Notes: generated by a model not told the origin, from the sequence alone. DNA of 64,000 bases from JAENVT01 sp039931555 (GCA_039931555.1 JBDTRP010000116.1:70545-134544), one strand, 5' to 3'. Positions 25,156 through 34,741 are shown, counted from the stretch's first letter. Numbers and translations: made by a program.

Positions 25156-26313
25156 GTGACTCCTGTCGGCCCGACGACGTCGAGCGGGCGATGCGACCCT
25201 GCGTTCGGCGCGGTACGCGACGAGTTCGCCCTCAACTTCTCCGAGCGCGGCGAAGTCGGCGCGGCTGTATGCGTGATCGTGGATGGAGAGATCGTGGTCG
25301 ACCTCGTTGGCGGCTGGGCCGACGAGGCCAGGCAACGGCCGTGGCGGCCCGACACGCTGGTCAACTTCTATTCCGTCGGCAAGGCCTTCGTGGCATTGTT
25401 GGCCCTGCAACTCGTCGATGCCGGTCTGGTCGGGCTCGATGATCCGATCGCGTCGGTGTGGCCCGAGTTCGCCGCACACGGCAAGGACCGCGCCACCGTC
25501 CGACACGCGCTGTGCCATCGGGCCGGGGTGCCGGCAATCCGCGAGCAACTGACGAACGACGACCTGTGGAACTGGGACCGGATGACGACCGCCCTCGCGG
25601 CCACCGAGCCGTGGTGGGAGCCCGGGTCGCGGCACACGTACCACACCAACACCTATGGGCATCTCGTCGGCGAGATCGTGCGACGCGTCAGCGGTGACCT
25701 GCCGGGCACCCGCCTGCGGGGCCTTGCCGATTCGCTCGACGCCGATGTGTGGGTCGGCGTACCGTCGGCGCAACAGCACCGCTGCGCCGACATCATCTGG
25801 GCCCCTGCCCAAGGGCTGTCAACGACGACGGTCGCGGCCGACGGGGCCGCACCGTCGGACGAATCGTCGATGATCGCGCTGGGCTACTTCAACCCGCCCG
25901 GTTACTCGTCGACGGGAGTGGTCAACACCTCGCAGTGGCGCGGCGCTCAGGTTCCGTCGACCAACGGACACGGCTCGGCGACCGGAGTAGCGCGGATGTA
26001 CGCGGCGCTCCTCGAGCCCGGGCGACTGCTGTCGCCCGACTTGCTCGCCGAAGCCACCACGGCCCAGTCGGTGGGCTACTGCCCGGTGCTCGGCGAGGAG
26101 ACCACGTTCGGTCTCGGCTTCAAGCCCACCGTGCCGCATCGCCCGTTCGGCCCGAACCCGCGGAGCTTCGGCCACTTCGGAACCGGTGGTGCGCTCGGGT
26201 TTGCAGACCCTGACGCAAGCGTGGCCTTCGGATACGTGATGAACCACGTCATCCCCCGGTGGCAGAGCACCCGCAATCACGCCCTGATCGACGCCGTCTA
26301 CCGATCGCTGTGA
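25156..26313 (+). CDS. Beta-lactamase-family serine hydrolase (class C/esterase type)
   Basis: This 385-residue protein has nucleophile Ser and Lys in FYSVGKAF (S-x-x-K) and the Tyr motif in HTYHTNTYGHLVGEI. Near the C-terminus FGHFGTGGALGFADP replaces the KTG box with HFGTGG, as in the EstB/LpqH-like esterase branch. It has no signal peptide, so a cytoplasmic esterase or peptidase role is more likely than antibiotic resistance. The start is one of two adjacent GTG codons (25153 or 25156). The final 65 bases overlap the convergent monooxygenase gene. Confidence 0.88.
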   Translation: MTPVGPTTSSGRCDPAFGAVRDEFALNFSERGEVGAAVCVIVDGEIVVDLVGGWADEARQRPWRPDTLVNFYSVGKAFVALLALQLVDAGLVGLDDPIASVWPEFAAHGKDRATVRHALCHRAGVPAIREQLTNDDLWNWDRMTTALAATEPWWEPGSRHTYHTNTYGHLVGEIVRRVSGDLPGTRLRGLADSLDADVWVGVPSAQQHRCADIIWAPAQGLSTTTVAADGAAPSDESSMIALGYFNPPGYSSTGVVNTSQWRGAQVPSTNGHGSATGVARMYAALLEPGRLLSPDLLAEATTAQSVGYCPVLGEETTFGLGFKPTVPHRPFGPNPRSFGHFGTGGALGFADPDASVAFGYVMNHVIPRWQSTRNHALIDAVYRSL

Positions 26314-27550
26314 GCGCTTGCTCGTCGACGACTGTTGCGAACTCATCGGGGTCGACACCCGCGTACGCATAGGCGAACCACCGGGCCAGCGTCGGGTCGT
26401 GCTGCAGCGCCGAGATCCATCCCTGGCGAAGACCAGCACCGAACGTCACGCTGTCGCCCTGACCGTCGGCGTCGTCGGACCCGGCGAGGATCAACCGCAG
26501 CATCCAGCGCGAGAACGCCTGCGTCCGCCAGATGGCAGGAAGGCGGGTGTCGGAGTACTGGTCGAGCCGAGTTCCGTCATCGCGTGGGCCGAAACGTTCT
26601 ATCAAGCCATGTGCCAACTCGACCGCATCCTGGATGGCCAGGTTCATCCCCTTGCCTCCAGCCGGCGTGATCACGTGCGCGGCGTCACCGGCCACGAACA
26701 CACACCCGTCCTGCATCGGCGTGGTCATCTTCATGCGCAGGTCGACCAGCGACGGTTCGATGAAGTCGACGGCGTCGAGTCGACCGGGCACCAGCAACCG
26801 GGTGGTCAACTCGGCACGCACGCGCACTTCGGGCCAATCGGCAAGCGTGTCGGTAGCCGGAATCTCCAGGTAGAACCGGGTCAGATCCGGCAGGCGCCGC
26901 ATCTGGCCGGCGAAACCTCGGGGATGTGCTGCATAGATCGTGTGGGGCTCGAGCGGCCCCGTCGTGCCGAGCACCGCGAGCCAACGTACGGGAAGTGATT
27001 GTTCGACGATCGTGCAGTTGCGCAAGGCACCGGCGATGACGCCGCGGGCGCCGTCGCAGCCGGCCACGACTCGGCAGCGAATCGTCCCCCGCTCGCCCGA
27101 GTCGTCGATGATCGACAGCGTGGCACCGGTGTCGTCGTGGTCGACTCCCGTCACCTCGATGCCGAAACGAATGTCTCCGCCGGCAGCCACCAGCGCGTTG
27201 CGGAGTACGGCGACCAACTCGTGCTGCGGGTACACGTAGTGCGGGCGATCGCCAGTGAGGGTGCCGTAGTCGAAGACCACGCTCTCTTCCGGCGTGCGGA
27301 ACTCGCAGCAGTAGTTCGTGTGCTCGAACCGCAGGATGCTGTCGGCGATACCGACCGACTTCAGGGCCTCGACTGTCCGGTAGTCGATCGCGCCGGCCTT
27401 GGCCATGCTTCCCATGTCGGTGCGGGCGTGGCGCTCGAGCACGACGAACTCGACTCCTGCGCGCTGCAACATGTGTGCGGCAACCAGGCCCGCGGGGCCG
27501 GCACCGACGATCGCCACCGTCGTGACATCGTCTCGCGTCAAGGAGGTCAT
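26249..27550 (-). CDS. FAD-dependent monooxygenase resembling 4-hydroxybenzoate 3-monooxygenase
   Basis: This 433-residue flavoprotein hydroxylase has the FAD-binding VAIVGAGPAGLVAAHML, the YPQHELVAVLRNAL helix, a DG motif in VVAGCDGARG, and the GD motif CVFVAGDAAHVITPAGGKGMNLAIQDA. These match the PobA group, where NAD(P)H and oxygen hydroxylate an aromatic acid. It is about 40 residues longer than PobA, with a basic tail reaching into the convergent hydrolase gene. No other aromatic-degradation gene is adjacent, so the substrate is uncertain and pobA is not assigned. Confidence 0.87.
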   Translation of the reverse strand: MTSLTRDDVTTVAIVGAGPAGLVAAHMLQRAGVEFVVLERHARTDMGSMAKAGAIDYRTVEALKSVGIADSILRFEHTNYCCEFRTPEESVVFDYGTLTGDRPHYVYPQHELVAVLRNALVAAGGDIRFGIEVTGVDHDDTGATLSIIDDSGERGTIRCRVVAGCDGARGVIAGALRNCTIVEQSLPVRWLAVLGTTGPLEPHTIYAAHPRGFAGQMRRLPDLTRFYLEIPATDTLADWPEVRVRAELTTRLLVPGRLDAVDFIEPSLVDLRMKMTTPMQDGCVFVAGDAAHVITPAGGKGMNLAIQDAVELAHGLIERFGPRDDGTRLDQYSDTRLPAIWRTQAFSRWMLRLILAGSDDADGQGDSVTFGAGLRQGWISALQHDPTLARWFAYAYAGVDPDEFATVVDEQALTAIGRRRRSGRDCGCSATGG

Positions 27551-27651
27551 TCACGCACAGTGCCATACTGAACGGCACCTGCTCGGACCGGCCAGGCGAA
27601 ACGGCACGATCGACCCGAGCAGCCACCATTGGGAGATCGGTCGGCGGCTCG

Positions 27652-28467
27652 CTACGCCAGGGTGACGGGTTCGAGATGGTCGTCGATCGGCAGATCGCCG
27701 TGCACGAAGGCCATCACACCGCTGGCAACCAGGTCGGCAGCACCGTCGAGGGTGGTCGAGAACGCGGTGTCGCCGGCATCGCGACCCGTGGCGATGCGAA
27801 CGAGCGACTGACGGGGCGCGAGCCGGGTTGCGTCGACCAGCTCCCATCCCGTCGTGGTGGCGACCTCGGCAACGGCGTGGAAGTCCATGGGGGTCACACC
27901 CGGCGCATACACCGAGGCCACGCGGGCAGGCACGCCAGCGGCGCGACACAAGGCAACGGTGAGGTGGGCGAAGTCCCGGCACACCCCTCTTCCGGCCAAC
28001 ATCGTGTCGACGGCGGTGTCGAGTGGCCCGCTGCTGCCCAGCTCGTACCGCAGCCGACCGAACACCCAGTCACCGATGATCCGGCCACGGTCAGCGACGG
28101 ACGCCGGCATTCCCAGCTCGGCATCGGCGAATGCTTCCAGCAGGTCGGACGGGCAGTACCGGCTCGGTCGCACGCCGAACAGCTTCTCGGCAACCGTTGG
28201 GGCCGGGCCACCGGACGACATGCGCTGCACCACACCGTGGTAGTTGACGGTGAGGCGCCCGGACGCGCAGGCGACGATGTGCACCCGACCACCGTGCTCG
28301 ACCTCCACCACGTCGACCGGCACGCTGCGACCATCGAGCTCGACGACGAGCTCATCAACCTCGAACTGGCCGGCCGTCGTCGAGGCGGCGACCTGTAGTG
28401 CTAGTACCACGTGATGGGCGACCTCGAAGGTCAGCGCGCACCCGACCTCGGCCGTGGTCAGTCGCAT
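27652..28467 (-). CDS. Transglutaminase-like cysteine protease family protein
   Basis: This 271-residue protein has an N-terminal beta-rich domain typical of bacterial transglutaminase-like proteins and a transglutaminase core. The catalytic triad is visible: Cys in GRGVCRDFAHL, His in MDFHAVAEV and Asp in WELVDATRL. There is no signal peptide. Such proteins act as peptidases or cross-linkers, often on amide bonds of unusual peptides; the substrate here is unknown. Confidence 0.9.
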   Translation of the reverse strand: MRLTTAEVGCALTFEVAHHVVLALQVAASTTAGQFEVDELVVELDGRSVPVDVVEVEHGGRVHIVACASGRLTVNYHGVVQRMSSGGPAPTVAEKLFGVRPSRYCPSDLLEAFADAELGMPASVADRGRIIGDWVFGRLRYELGSSGPLDTAVDTMLAGRGVCRDFAHLTVALCRAAGVPARVASVYAPGVTPMDFHAVAEVATTTGWELVDATRLAPRQSLVRIATGRDAGDTAFSTTLDGAADLVASGVMAFVHGDLPIDDHLEPVTLA

Positions 28468-28648
28468 CGAGTCCGTGATGACCAGAACCTTGCCAGCATT
28501 GGGTGCCAGTAGGCAACCGGCGAGGCAAACACCGGGTCATCGCGGCGCCGGTCGCGTCGAACTCGCACCAGGGTGCTAGTCCCATGGTGCAGTGGTCACC
28601 GGCGGCGAATCGCGGTGTGATGGTGACAACGAAAGCAAGGAGCCCCCC

Positions 28649-29218
28649 GTGAAGAAGTCAGCCATCTGGACAACTGCAGGAATCGCCGCCGTCGGATTCG
28701 GTGTGCCCGCCTACGCCGCGATCTCGTCGCCCCACGAGGTCAAGCAAATCGCCCCGACCCCCGTCGTGACTGTGGCGACGACCGAGGACAGCGCCACCGT
28801 GACGTCGCTCGACGACAGCAAGGTGACGGTGGTCAGCACCCCGGCCTCGCTCCCGACGATCAGCCTCACGGTCAACTCCACGTCGAACAGCGTCGAAGAC
28901 GTCAGCGGCAACTGCGACGAAGCCGAGCACGCCAACGACGCAGCGTGCGCCGGCACCGCAACGTCGGTTGACGACGATGCCACGTCGAACAGCGTCGAAG
29001 ACGTCAGCGGCAACTGCGACGAAGCCGAGCACGCCAACGACGCAGCGTGCGCCGGTGGCGCCTCGCCGGTCGACAACAGCACCCACACCAGCGTCGATGA
29101 CAACCCCCACACCAGCGTCGATGACAGCTCCGGGCACGGCGGCAGCGGTGGCGGTGGCAGCGGCGGTGGCGGTGGCGGTGGCACCTATGACTCCGGCCAT
29201 GGCGGTAACGACGGCTGA
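28649..29218 (+). CDS. Secreted repeat protein with Cys-containing 25-residue repeats and Gly-rich tail
   Basis: This 189-residue exported protein has a signal peptide ending near VPAYA, a Val/Thr-rich segment, then two identical 25-residue repeats built around SVEDVSGNCDEAEHANDAAC, each with two Cys. Next come two short HTSVDD repeats and a Gly/Ser-rich tail (GGSGGGGSGGGG). It is acidic and probably unfolded apart from Cys loops. The GTG start has AAGGAG before it. It ends just before a very strong hairpin terminator. I know no family for it. Confidence 0.7.
   Translation: MKKSAIWTTAGIAAVGFGVPAYAAISSPHEVKQIAPTPVVTVATTEDSATVTSLDDSKVTVVSTPASLPTISLTVNSTSNSVEDVSGNCDEAEHANDAACAGTATSVDDDATSNSVEDVSGNCDEAEHANDAACAGGASPVDNSTHTSVDDNPHTSVDDSSGHGGSGGGGSGGGGGGGTYDSGHGGNDG
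28879..29055. repeat. Perfect 75-bp direct repeat within the secreted repeat protein
   Basis: Copies at 28879-28953 and 28981-29055 are identical over 75 bases, including all synonymous positions, with a 27-base spacer. Complete identity implies a recent duplication or ongoing gene conversion. Confidence 0.92.
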
Positions 29219-29237
29219 GCACGAGCGCTCGACCTCG

Positions 29238-29295
29238 AGCAGCGAATCGGTGACGACTATGGTCGTCACCGATTCGCTGCTTCTTGCGTTTTGCG
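29238..29295 (+). terminator. Strong hairpin terminator, 20-bp perfect stem
   Basis: Arms 29238-29257 and 29262-29281 are exact reverse complements around the loop TATG, followed by a T-rich tail ending GCGTTTT. It lies 19 bases after the stop of the secreted repeat protein and 44 bases before the isomerase start. Confidence 0.85.
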
Positions 29296-29324
29296 GCTTC
29301 GGCGGATGAATCGAAGGGATTGTC

Positions 29325-30212
29325 ATGGCGATAGAAGTTGCGAACGGACCGGTTTCATGGGGCGTCGATCTGCCCGACAAGCCCGGCGCGCCGCCGTGGG
29401 ACGAGGTCTTCGACGAGATCAGCCAAGCCGGGTACAAGCTGTGCGAGCTGGGTCCGATGGGATACCTCCCCGACGACGACGACCGCATCCGAGCCGAGCT
29501 CGGCGCCCGTGGCCTGGGCGTCGCCGGTTCGTACATCTTCGAGCCGATGCACGACCGCAACCGCCACGATCACATCAACGCGGTCACCGAGATCACCTGT
29601 GCGCGCATCGCCGCGCTGGGCGGCAGGTTCCTGGTCGTCATCGACATGGTCAGCGACGAGCGAGGCGCCACGGCCGGCCGCGGCGCCGTCGCCCGACGAC
29701 TGGAAGGCCAGCAATACGACGACTTGCTGTCGGGCGTCCGTCAGGCATGCGCAATTGCGATCAAGCACGGGCTCACTCCCGTGCTGCACCAGCACAGCGG
29801 CAGCTACATCGAGTTCGAGGACGAGGTCGAGCGGATGCTGGCCGACACGGTGAACGACGGCATGCAGCTCTGCATCGACACCGGGCACTACATCTACGCG
29901 GGCATAGACCCGGTGCGGTTCCTCGCCGAGCACCGCGGACGCACGGCGTACCTGCACTTCAAGGACATCGATCCAGCGGTGCACCAGAAGGTGCTCAGCG
30001 ATGGCGTCGCATTCTTCGATGCCATCTCACTCGGCATCTTCTGCCCAGTCGGTCAAGGCATGGTCGACTTCGCCGCACTGGCGGCCGAGGTCGACGACTT
30101 CGACGGCCCGGGCACCATCGAGCAGGACCGCGATTTCCAGTCGACCACGACTGCGCTGGAAGATGCGAAGGCCAGCCTCGATTACCTGCGGGGCATCGGG
30201 ATCGCCCGCTGA
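29325..30212 (+). CDS. Sugar phosphate isomerase/epimerase family protein (IolE-like)
   Basis: This 295-residue xylose-isomerase-like TIM barrel begins with ANGPVSWGVD, like inosose dehydratase IolE. Probable metal ligands are Glu in KLCELGPMGY, His in VLHQHSGSYI, Asp and His in LCIDTGHYIYAG, and His in YLHFKDID. It could dehydrate inosose or isomerise a keto-sugar. The convergent Gfo/Idh/MocA dehydrogenase next door fits an inositol-type sugar pathway, but the genes do not share an operon. Confidence 0.85.
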   Translation: MAIEVANGPVSWGVDLPDKPGAPPWDEVFDEISQAGYKLCELGPMGYLPDDDDRIRAELGARGLGVAGSYIFEPMHDRNRHDHINAVTEITCARIAALGGRFLVVIDMVSDERGATAGRGAVARRLEGQQYDDLLSGVRQACAIAIKHGLTPVLHQHSGSYIEFEDEVERMLADTVNDGMQLCIDTGHYIYAGIDPVRFLAEHRGRTAYLHFKDIDPAVHQKVLSDGVAFFDAISLGIFCPVGQGMVDFAALAAEVDDFDGPGTIEQDRDFQSTTTALEDAKASLDYLRGIGIAR

Positions 30213-30219
30213 CCCGTCG

Positions 30220-31356
30220 TCACAGCGAGTGCCGCGTCACGCTCACGCTCGACCCGCTGGCCGCGGCGGCGATCACCGCATCGGTCACTTCGGCGACGCG
30301 CAGGCCATCCACAAAGGTGGGCCCTGACAGCACCGAGCCGGCGGCAAGGTTGCGCAGCGTGGTGCGCGCCGCGATCGTGAACGCGTCGGTGTAGCCGAGG
30401 CCCTGGGCGGCAACGGTGTGAATGCCGTCGGCGCCCGGGTGCGCCGGGCCGACCAGGATCGTGCGGAAGCCTTGCCGGTCTTCGGGGTCGGTGCCATCGA
30501 AGAAGTGGAGCTCGTTCGAGCGCTGCCACGAGAACGAGACCGAGCCGCGCGAGCCGATCACCTCGAACCCGAGGTCACACTTGTGCCCGGTGCCCGCCCA
30601 CGAGGCGAGGATCGTGCCACTGGCGCCGTTGTCGAAGTCGGCGAGGATCTCGGTCTGGTCGTCGACCGTGACATCGACCAGGTTGCCATCCGAGCTGCGG
30701 CGCTGCGGCACGAACGTCTGCATTCGCGCCGCGACCTGCGAGATCGGGCCGACGAGGAACTGCAGCAGATCGATGCAATGCGAGCCGACATCGCCCAGCG
30801 CCCCCGACCCGGCTCGGACCTTGTCGAACCTCCAGCTCATCGGGATGTCGGGGTTGCCGTTGTAGTCGAGCAGGAACTGAGCGCGTGCCGTGCGCACGTG
30901 ACCCAGCGCACCCTCGTCGATCAGCTTGCGGGCCATCGCGACCGCCGGCCATTGCCGGTACACGAAGCCGACCTGGGTCACTCGACCGCTGTCGCGCGCC
31001 GCCTCGCAGAGCCGAAACGAACTGTCACCGTCGAGCGCCAACGGCTTCTCGCACAACACGTGCTTGCCTCGGGCCAATGCATCGAGTGCGATGTCGACGT
31101 GGTTGTCGTTGGGCGTGCAGATGTCGACCGCGTCGATGTCGTCGGACGCCGTGATCTCCTCCCAACTGGGCACCGCTCGGCCCCAGCCCCAGTCTCGGGC
31201 GGCGCGATCAGCGAGCCTGGCGTCGAAATCGGTGACGGCGACCGCATCGATGCCGGGGATCTCGGATCCGAACAACATCGTCGCGTTGCGGTAGGCGATG
31301 CTGTGGATCTTGCCCATGAAACCCGCACCGATCAGGCCGATACGTACTCCCGCCAT
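30220..31356 (-). CDS. Gfo/Idh/MocA-family NAD(P)-dependent oxidoreductase
   Basis: This 378-residue protein has an N-terminal Rossmann fold (RIGLIGAGFMGKIHSIAY) and the family motif CEKPLAL, whose Lys is catalytic. A C-terminal alpha/beta domain follows, with MSWRFDKVRAGSGALGDVGSHCIDLLQFLVG, where GDVGSHCIDL carries the conserved catalytic Asp and His. It probably oxidises a sugar or inositol. The ATG has AGGACC before it. It converges with the isomerase, 7 bases between stops. Confidence 0.92.
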   Translation of the reverse strand: MAGVRIGLIGAGFMGKIHSIAYRNATMLFGSEIPGIDAVAVTDFDARLADRAARDWGWGRAVPSWEEITASDDIDAVDICTPNDNHVDIALDALARGKHVLCEKPLALDGDSSFRLCEAARDSGRVTQVGFVYRQWPAVAMARKLIDEGALGHVRTARAQFLLDYNGNPDIPMSWRFDKVRAGSGALGDVGSHCIDLLQFLVGPISQVAARMQTFVPQRRSSDGNLVDVTVDDQTEILADFDNGASGTILASWAGTGHKCDLGFEVIGSRGSVSFSWQRSNELHFFDGTDPEDRQGFRTILVGPAHPGADGIHTVAAQGLGYTDAFTIAARTTLRNLAAGSVLSGPTFVDGLRVAEVTDAVIAAAASGSSVSVTRHSL

Positions 31357-31422
31357 AAGGTCCTCCCTCGTCGTCGACGGCGCAGTCTAGGCAGTGGTCG
31401 TTTCGCGCGAGGATTGGTGTCC

Positions 31423-31932
31423 ATGGAACTCAGTGAGCTGCTGATCGACGTCTTCGACCGAGTTGCCGAGCATGTCAACGAGGCCGTCAGCGGCCTCGAT
31501 CTCGACGCCCTGCACACTGCGCCGGAGCCCGGCTCCAATCCGATTGCCTGGTTGGTCTGGCATCTGACCCGGGTGCAGGACCACCACATCGCCGAGATCG
31601 TCGACGAACCGCAGGTGTGGATCTCGGGGAACTGGGCGCCGCGCTTCGGTGTCGAGCCTGACGATCAGGACATCGGCTATGGGCACTCGTGGGAGGAGGT
31701 GCTGGCCATTCGTGCAGAGAGCGCCGCCGTGTTGGTCGAGTACTACGAGGCGGTCGCCGCGAGGACCCGGCTGTTGCTCGAGCGCACCAATTCGACGGAT
31801 CTCGATCGTGTCGTCGACAACCGCTGGAACCCACCGGTGACGCTCGGGGTCCGCCTCATCAGCATCGCCGACGACGACATCCAGCACGCCGCACAAGCCA
31901 CCTACGTCCGCGGCATCCTCGACCGCCGCTGA
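31423..31932 (+). CDS. DinB/DUF664-family protein (putative thiol S-transferase fold)
   Basis: This 169-residue four-helix protein carries the DinB pattern: the first metal His in LVWHLTRVQDHH, and the last in DDDIQHAAQATYVRGI. In actinobacteria, DinB/DUF664 proteins are often mycothiol-dependent transferases. It is divergent from the oxidoreductase gene, 66 bases apart. Reaction unknown. Confidence 0.85.
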   Translation: MELSELLIDVFDRVAEHVNEAVSGLDLDALHTAPEPGSNPIAWLVWHLTRVQDHHIAEIVDEPQVWISGNWAPRFGVEPDDQDIGYGHSWEEVLAIRAESAAVLVEYYEAVAARTRLLLERTNSTDLDRVVDNRWNPPVTLGVRLISIADDDIQHAAQATYVRGILDRR

Positions 31933-31954
31933 GTCACCGCGACGCGGCGAGGGG

Positions 31955-34171
31955 TCAGACGAGCTCGTACTCGGGCTCGTCGATCACCTCGTGGTGCGTT
32001 GCCCCAAACGCCATCGCCGGGACCGGCGAGGTGTGCGGGGTCAACACGTGCGAACCCTCGACATCGACGTGCGGCAGCAAGCGGTCGAGCCAACCCGGTA
32101 GCCACCAGTTGGCGTCACCCATCAACGCCATGGTTGCCGGAACCAGGATCATCCTGACGACGGTGGCGTCGACCAGCACGGCGACGGTCAGACCGACAGC
32201 GAACATCTTGATCTCGACGTCGGGGATCAGCAGGAAGGCTGCGAACACGCTGATCATGATCAGTGCCGCCGAAGTGATCACCCGTGCGGTTGCCGCCAAC
32301 CCGGCGACCACACTGGTGTGACTGTCACGGGTGCGGAGGTACTCCTCGCGGACCCGGCTGAGCAGGAACACCTCGTAGTCCATCGACAAGCCGAACAGGA
32401 TGGCGAACATGATCATCGGCAGGAACGGGCTGATCGGCACGGTGTGATCCACGCCGAGGGCTCCACTCCCCCAACCCCACTGGAACACGGCGACGACCAC
32501 GCCGTAGGCCGCACCGATCGAGAGCAGGTTCATGACTGCTGCCTTCAGCGGTACCAGCACCGAACGGAAGACCACCATCAGCAGCAAGAACGACAGACCG
32601 ACGACCGCACCGATGAAGAGCGGGAGACGCGATGCCAACCGCTCGCTGATGTCGATGAAGGCTGCGGTCTGGCCGGTGACGAACGCCTGCGACTTCGTCC
32701 CACTGAGTGCCGGGGGCAACACGTCGTCGCGCAGCGAGTGGACCAGTGTTTCGGTCTTGGCGTCTTGGGGCGACGTGACGGGATGGGCAGTGATCACCGC
32801 GGTGTCGCCTGCCGGGTTGACGATCGGCGCCGTCACGAAGGCGATGCCATCGGTGGCAGCGATGGCGCTGCGCACCTGATCTGCCTCAGTCACGACGTCG
32901 GTCCCATCGACCACGATCGTGAGTGGACCGTTGAAGCCTGCGCCGAAGCCGTCGGCAAGGAGGTCGTATGCCTTGCGGTACGTCGTGCTGGTCCCACCGG
33001 TGCCGTCGTCGGCCATGCCGGTACGCATCGACAGCACTGGTCCGGCGAGCGCGGCGAGACCGACGAAGCTGATGATCGCGTAGCGCCACGGGTGGCTGCC
33101 GACATGGTCGGCCCACCGGCCCGAGAGCGTCTCGCTCGACTCGACGTTCTGGGGTCGCTTGCGACCGATGTGCAACGAATCGATCCGCTTGCCGGCGAGG
33201 CCGAGAAAGGCAGGCAGCAACGTGACGGCAGCGAGCATGGCCACTGCAACGGTGACCGCCGAAGCAAATCCCATTGTGGCGATCGCCGGGATGCCGGCAA
33301 TGCGCAGACCGGCGATCGCGATGACCACCGTGGTACCGGCGAACAACACCGCGCTACCGGCGGTGGCATTGGCCAGACCGACCGACTCGACCACCGAGCG
33401 GCCCTCGTGGAGGAACCCGCGGTGACGAGTGACGACGAACAGGGCGTAGTCGATGCCGACACCGAGACCGATCATGGTCGCCAACATCGGTGACACGGAC
33501 GGCACCTCGGTGAGGCCGGACATGATGCCGATGATCGACAGCCCGATGAAGATGCCGAACAGGGCGGTCCCGATCGGGATGCCGGCGGCGATCACCGAAC
33601 CGAAGGCCACGAGCAACACGATGACGGCGACGATCAAGCCGATGCTCTCGTTGCCTTCGGCCTGATCGGTCGTCCGCACGATGTTGCGCGACAACTCGGC
33701 CCGCAGACCGGCTTCACGAGCCGTCTCGACAGCGGCCTTTGCCGCCTCGCCATCGGACTTCTCCGGCGGGTTGACGCTGTACCGCACGGTCGCATAGGCG
33801 ATCCGTCCGTCGGCGCTGACCGACCCGGCGGCCGCGTCGAACGGGTCGCTGACCGACACCACGTTCGGGTCGTCGGCGATCTGGCTCAACGTGTGGCCGA
33901 TCGCAGCGCGGGCGATCGCGTCGGTCGCATCGCCATCTGGGTCGGCGAACACGACTTGGCCGCTCGAACCACCCTGTGACGGGAACCGGTCGTTCAGCAA
34001 GTCGATCCCCTGCTGTGCTTCGGTTCCAGGGATCTTGAAGCTGTCGCTGGTGGTGCCACCGATCGAGCCCTTCAGCCCGACCACCGCAATCACGACAACG
34101 AGCCAGGCGAACAGCACTCGCCATGGGTGCAGCGCAGCTGATCGGCCCCATCGATACAGAATCTTGGACAT
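31955..34171 (-). CDS. MMPL-family RND transporter
   Basis: This 738-residue exporter shows the two-fold MmpL layout: N-terminal helix, periplasmic loop, then a bundle containing GLGVGIDYALFVVTRHR. A second loop follows, then a second bundle with FGLSMDYEVFLLSRVREEYL. The Asp-Tyr pairs in these motifs are the proton-relay residues. Such transporters export lipids or drugs by proton antiport. AAGGAG lies 5 bases before the ATG at 34171; longer open sequence upstream has no similarity. A decayed BTAD regulator gene stands directly upstream on the same strand and may once have controlled it. Confidence 0.93.
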   Translation of the reverse strand: MSKILYRWGRSAALHPWRVLFAWLVVVIAVVGLKGSIGGTTSDSFKIPGTEAQQGIDLLNDRFPSQGGSSGQVVFADPDGDATDAIARAAIGHTLSQIADDPNVVSVSDPFDAAAGSVSADGRIAYATVRYSVNPPEKSDGEAAKAAVETAREAGLRAELSRNIVRTTDQAEGNESIGLIVAVIVLLVAFGSVIAAGIPIGTALFGIFIGLSIIGIMSGLTEVPSVSPMLATMIGLGVGIDYALFVVTRHRGFLHEGRSVVESVGLANATAGSAVLFAGTTVVIAIAGLRIAGIPAIATMGFASAVTVAVAMLAAVTLLPAFLGLAGKRIDSLHIGRKRPQNVESSETLSGRWADHVGSHPWRYAIISFVGLAALAGPVLSMRTGMADDGTGGTSTTYRKAYDLLADGFGAGFNGPLTIVVDGTDVVTEADQVRSAIAATDGIAFVTAPIVNPAGDTAVITAHPVTSPQDAKTETLVHSLRDDVLPPALSGTKSQAFVTGQTAAFIDISERLASRLPLFIGAVVGLSFLLLMVVFRSVLVPLKAAVMNLLSIGAAYGVVVAVFQWGWGSGALGVDHTVPISPFLPMIMFAILFGLSMDYEVFLLSRVREEYLRTRDSHTSVVAGLAATARVITSAALIMISVFAAFLLIPDVEIKMFAVGLTVAVLVDATVVRMILVPATMALMGDANWWLPGWLDRLLPHVDVEGSHVLTPHTSPVPAMAFGATHHEVIDEPEYELV

Positions 34172-34229
34172 GGACACTCCTTGGATCACGTTTGACAGCA
34201 GGTGACGCAAGGATGAGATGGGGCGCTGA

Positions 34230-34741
34230 CTAGGCGCTGACTGCGCGCTGACGGCAGCGGACGATCTCGGTGTCAGGGTCGGCGGCGCCGGCCGCGAATG
34301 CCGCCTCGAAACCGCTGTCAGCCAGGGCAGTGCGAGCCCGACCGTAGGGGCGAGCACGCCACAGCGCAAGGGCGACGTCGAGGTGCGTGACAGCGGATTC
34401 GGGCCGGCCCGCCGCCGCGGCCTCGCGGCCGGCGGTGACCAACTGCTCGAAGCGATGCGCGTCGATCACTCCACGTCCCAGCACCAGGGTGTAGGAGGTG
34501 CCCGTCGCGTCGATCGTCATGGGGGCGATGGACTTGCGCAGCTTCGAGACCAAGGCCTGCAACGCATTGGGCGACGGCGCGCCATCGGGCCACAGCACAT
34601 CGTTGAGCACATCGATGGGGTCGACGCGGGGGTGTGCAGGCTCAACGTGGCCAGGGCACGACGCAGTTGCGCGCCATGGACCGGAATTGCCGTGTCGTGG
34701 TCGTCGACGACCTCGAGTGGCCCCAGCACACGCAGTTGCAT
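34230..34741 (-). pseudogene. BTAD/AfsR-type transcriptional regulator, frameshifted and truncated
   Basis: The first frame reads MQLRVLGPLEVVDDHD through ALATLSLHTP. The sequence then continues in another frame with VDPIDVLNDVLWPDGAPSPN, ALQALVSKLRKSI and a BTAD start, ALALWRARPYGRARTALADS. The switch falls on a run of five G at 34628-34632; one extra G would restore a single frame. The joined product is about 170 residues, against 250 or more for an intact OmpR-like DNA-binding plus BTAD protein, so the C-terminal part is also missing. Both defects suggest decay, though the frameshift alone could be a sequencing error. Confidence 0.75.

Noticed and set aside
32318..33493. Long plus-strand open frame within the MmpL gene
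   Set aside because: It has the Arg/Gly/Asp-rich composition of an antisense shadow; the minus strand carries clear MmpL motifs.
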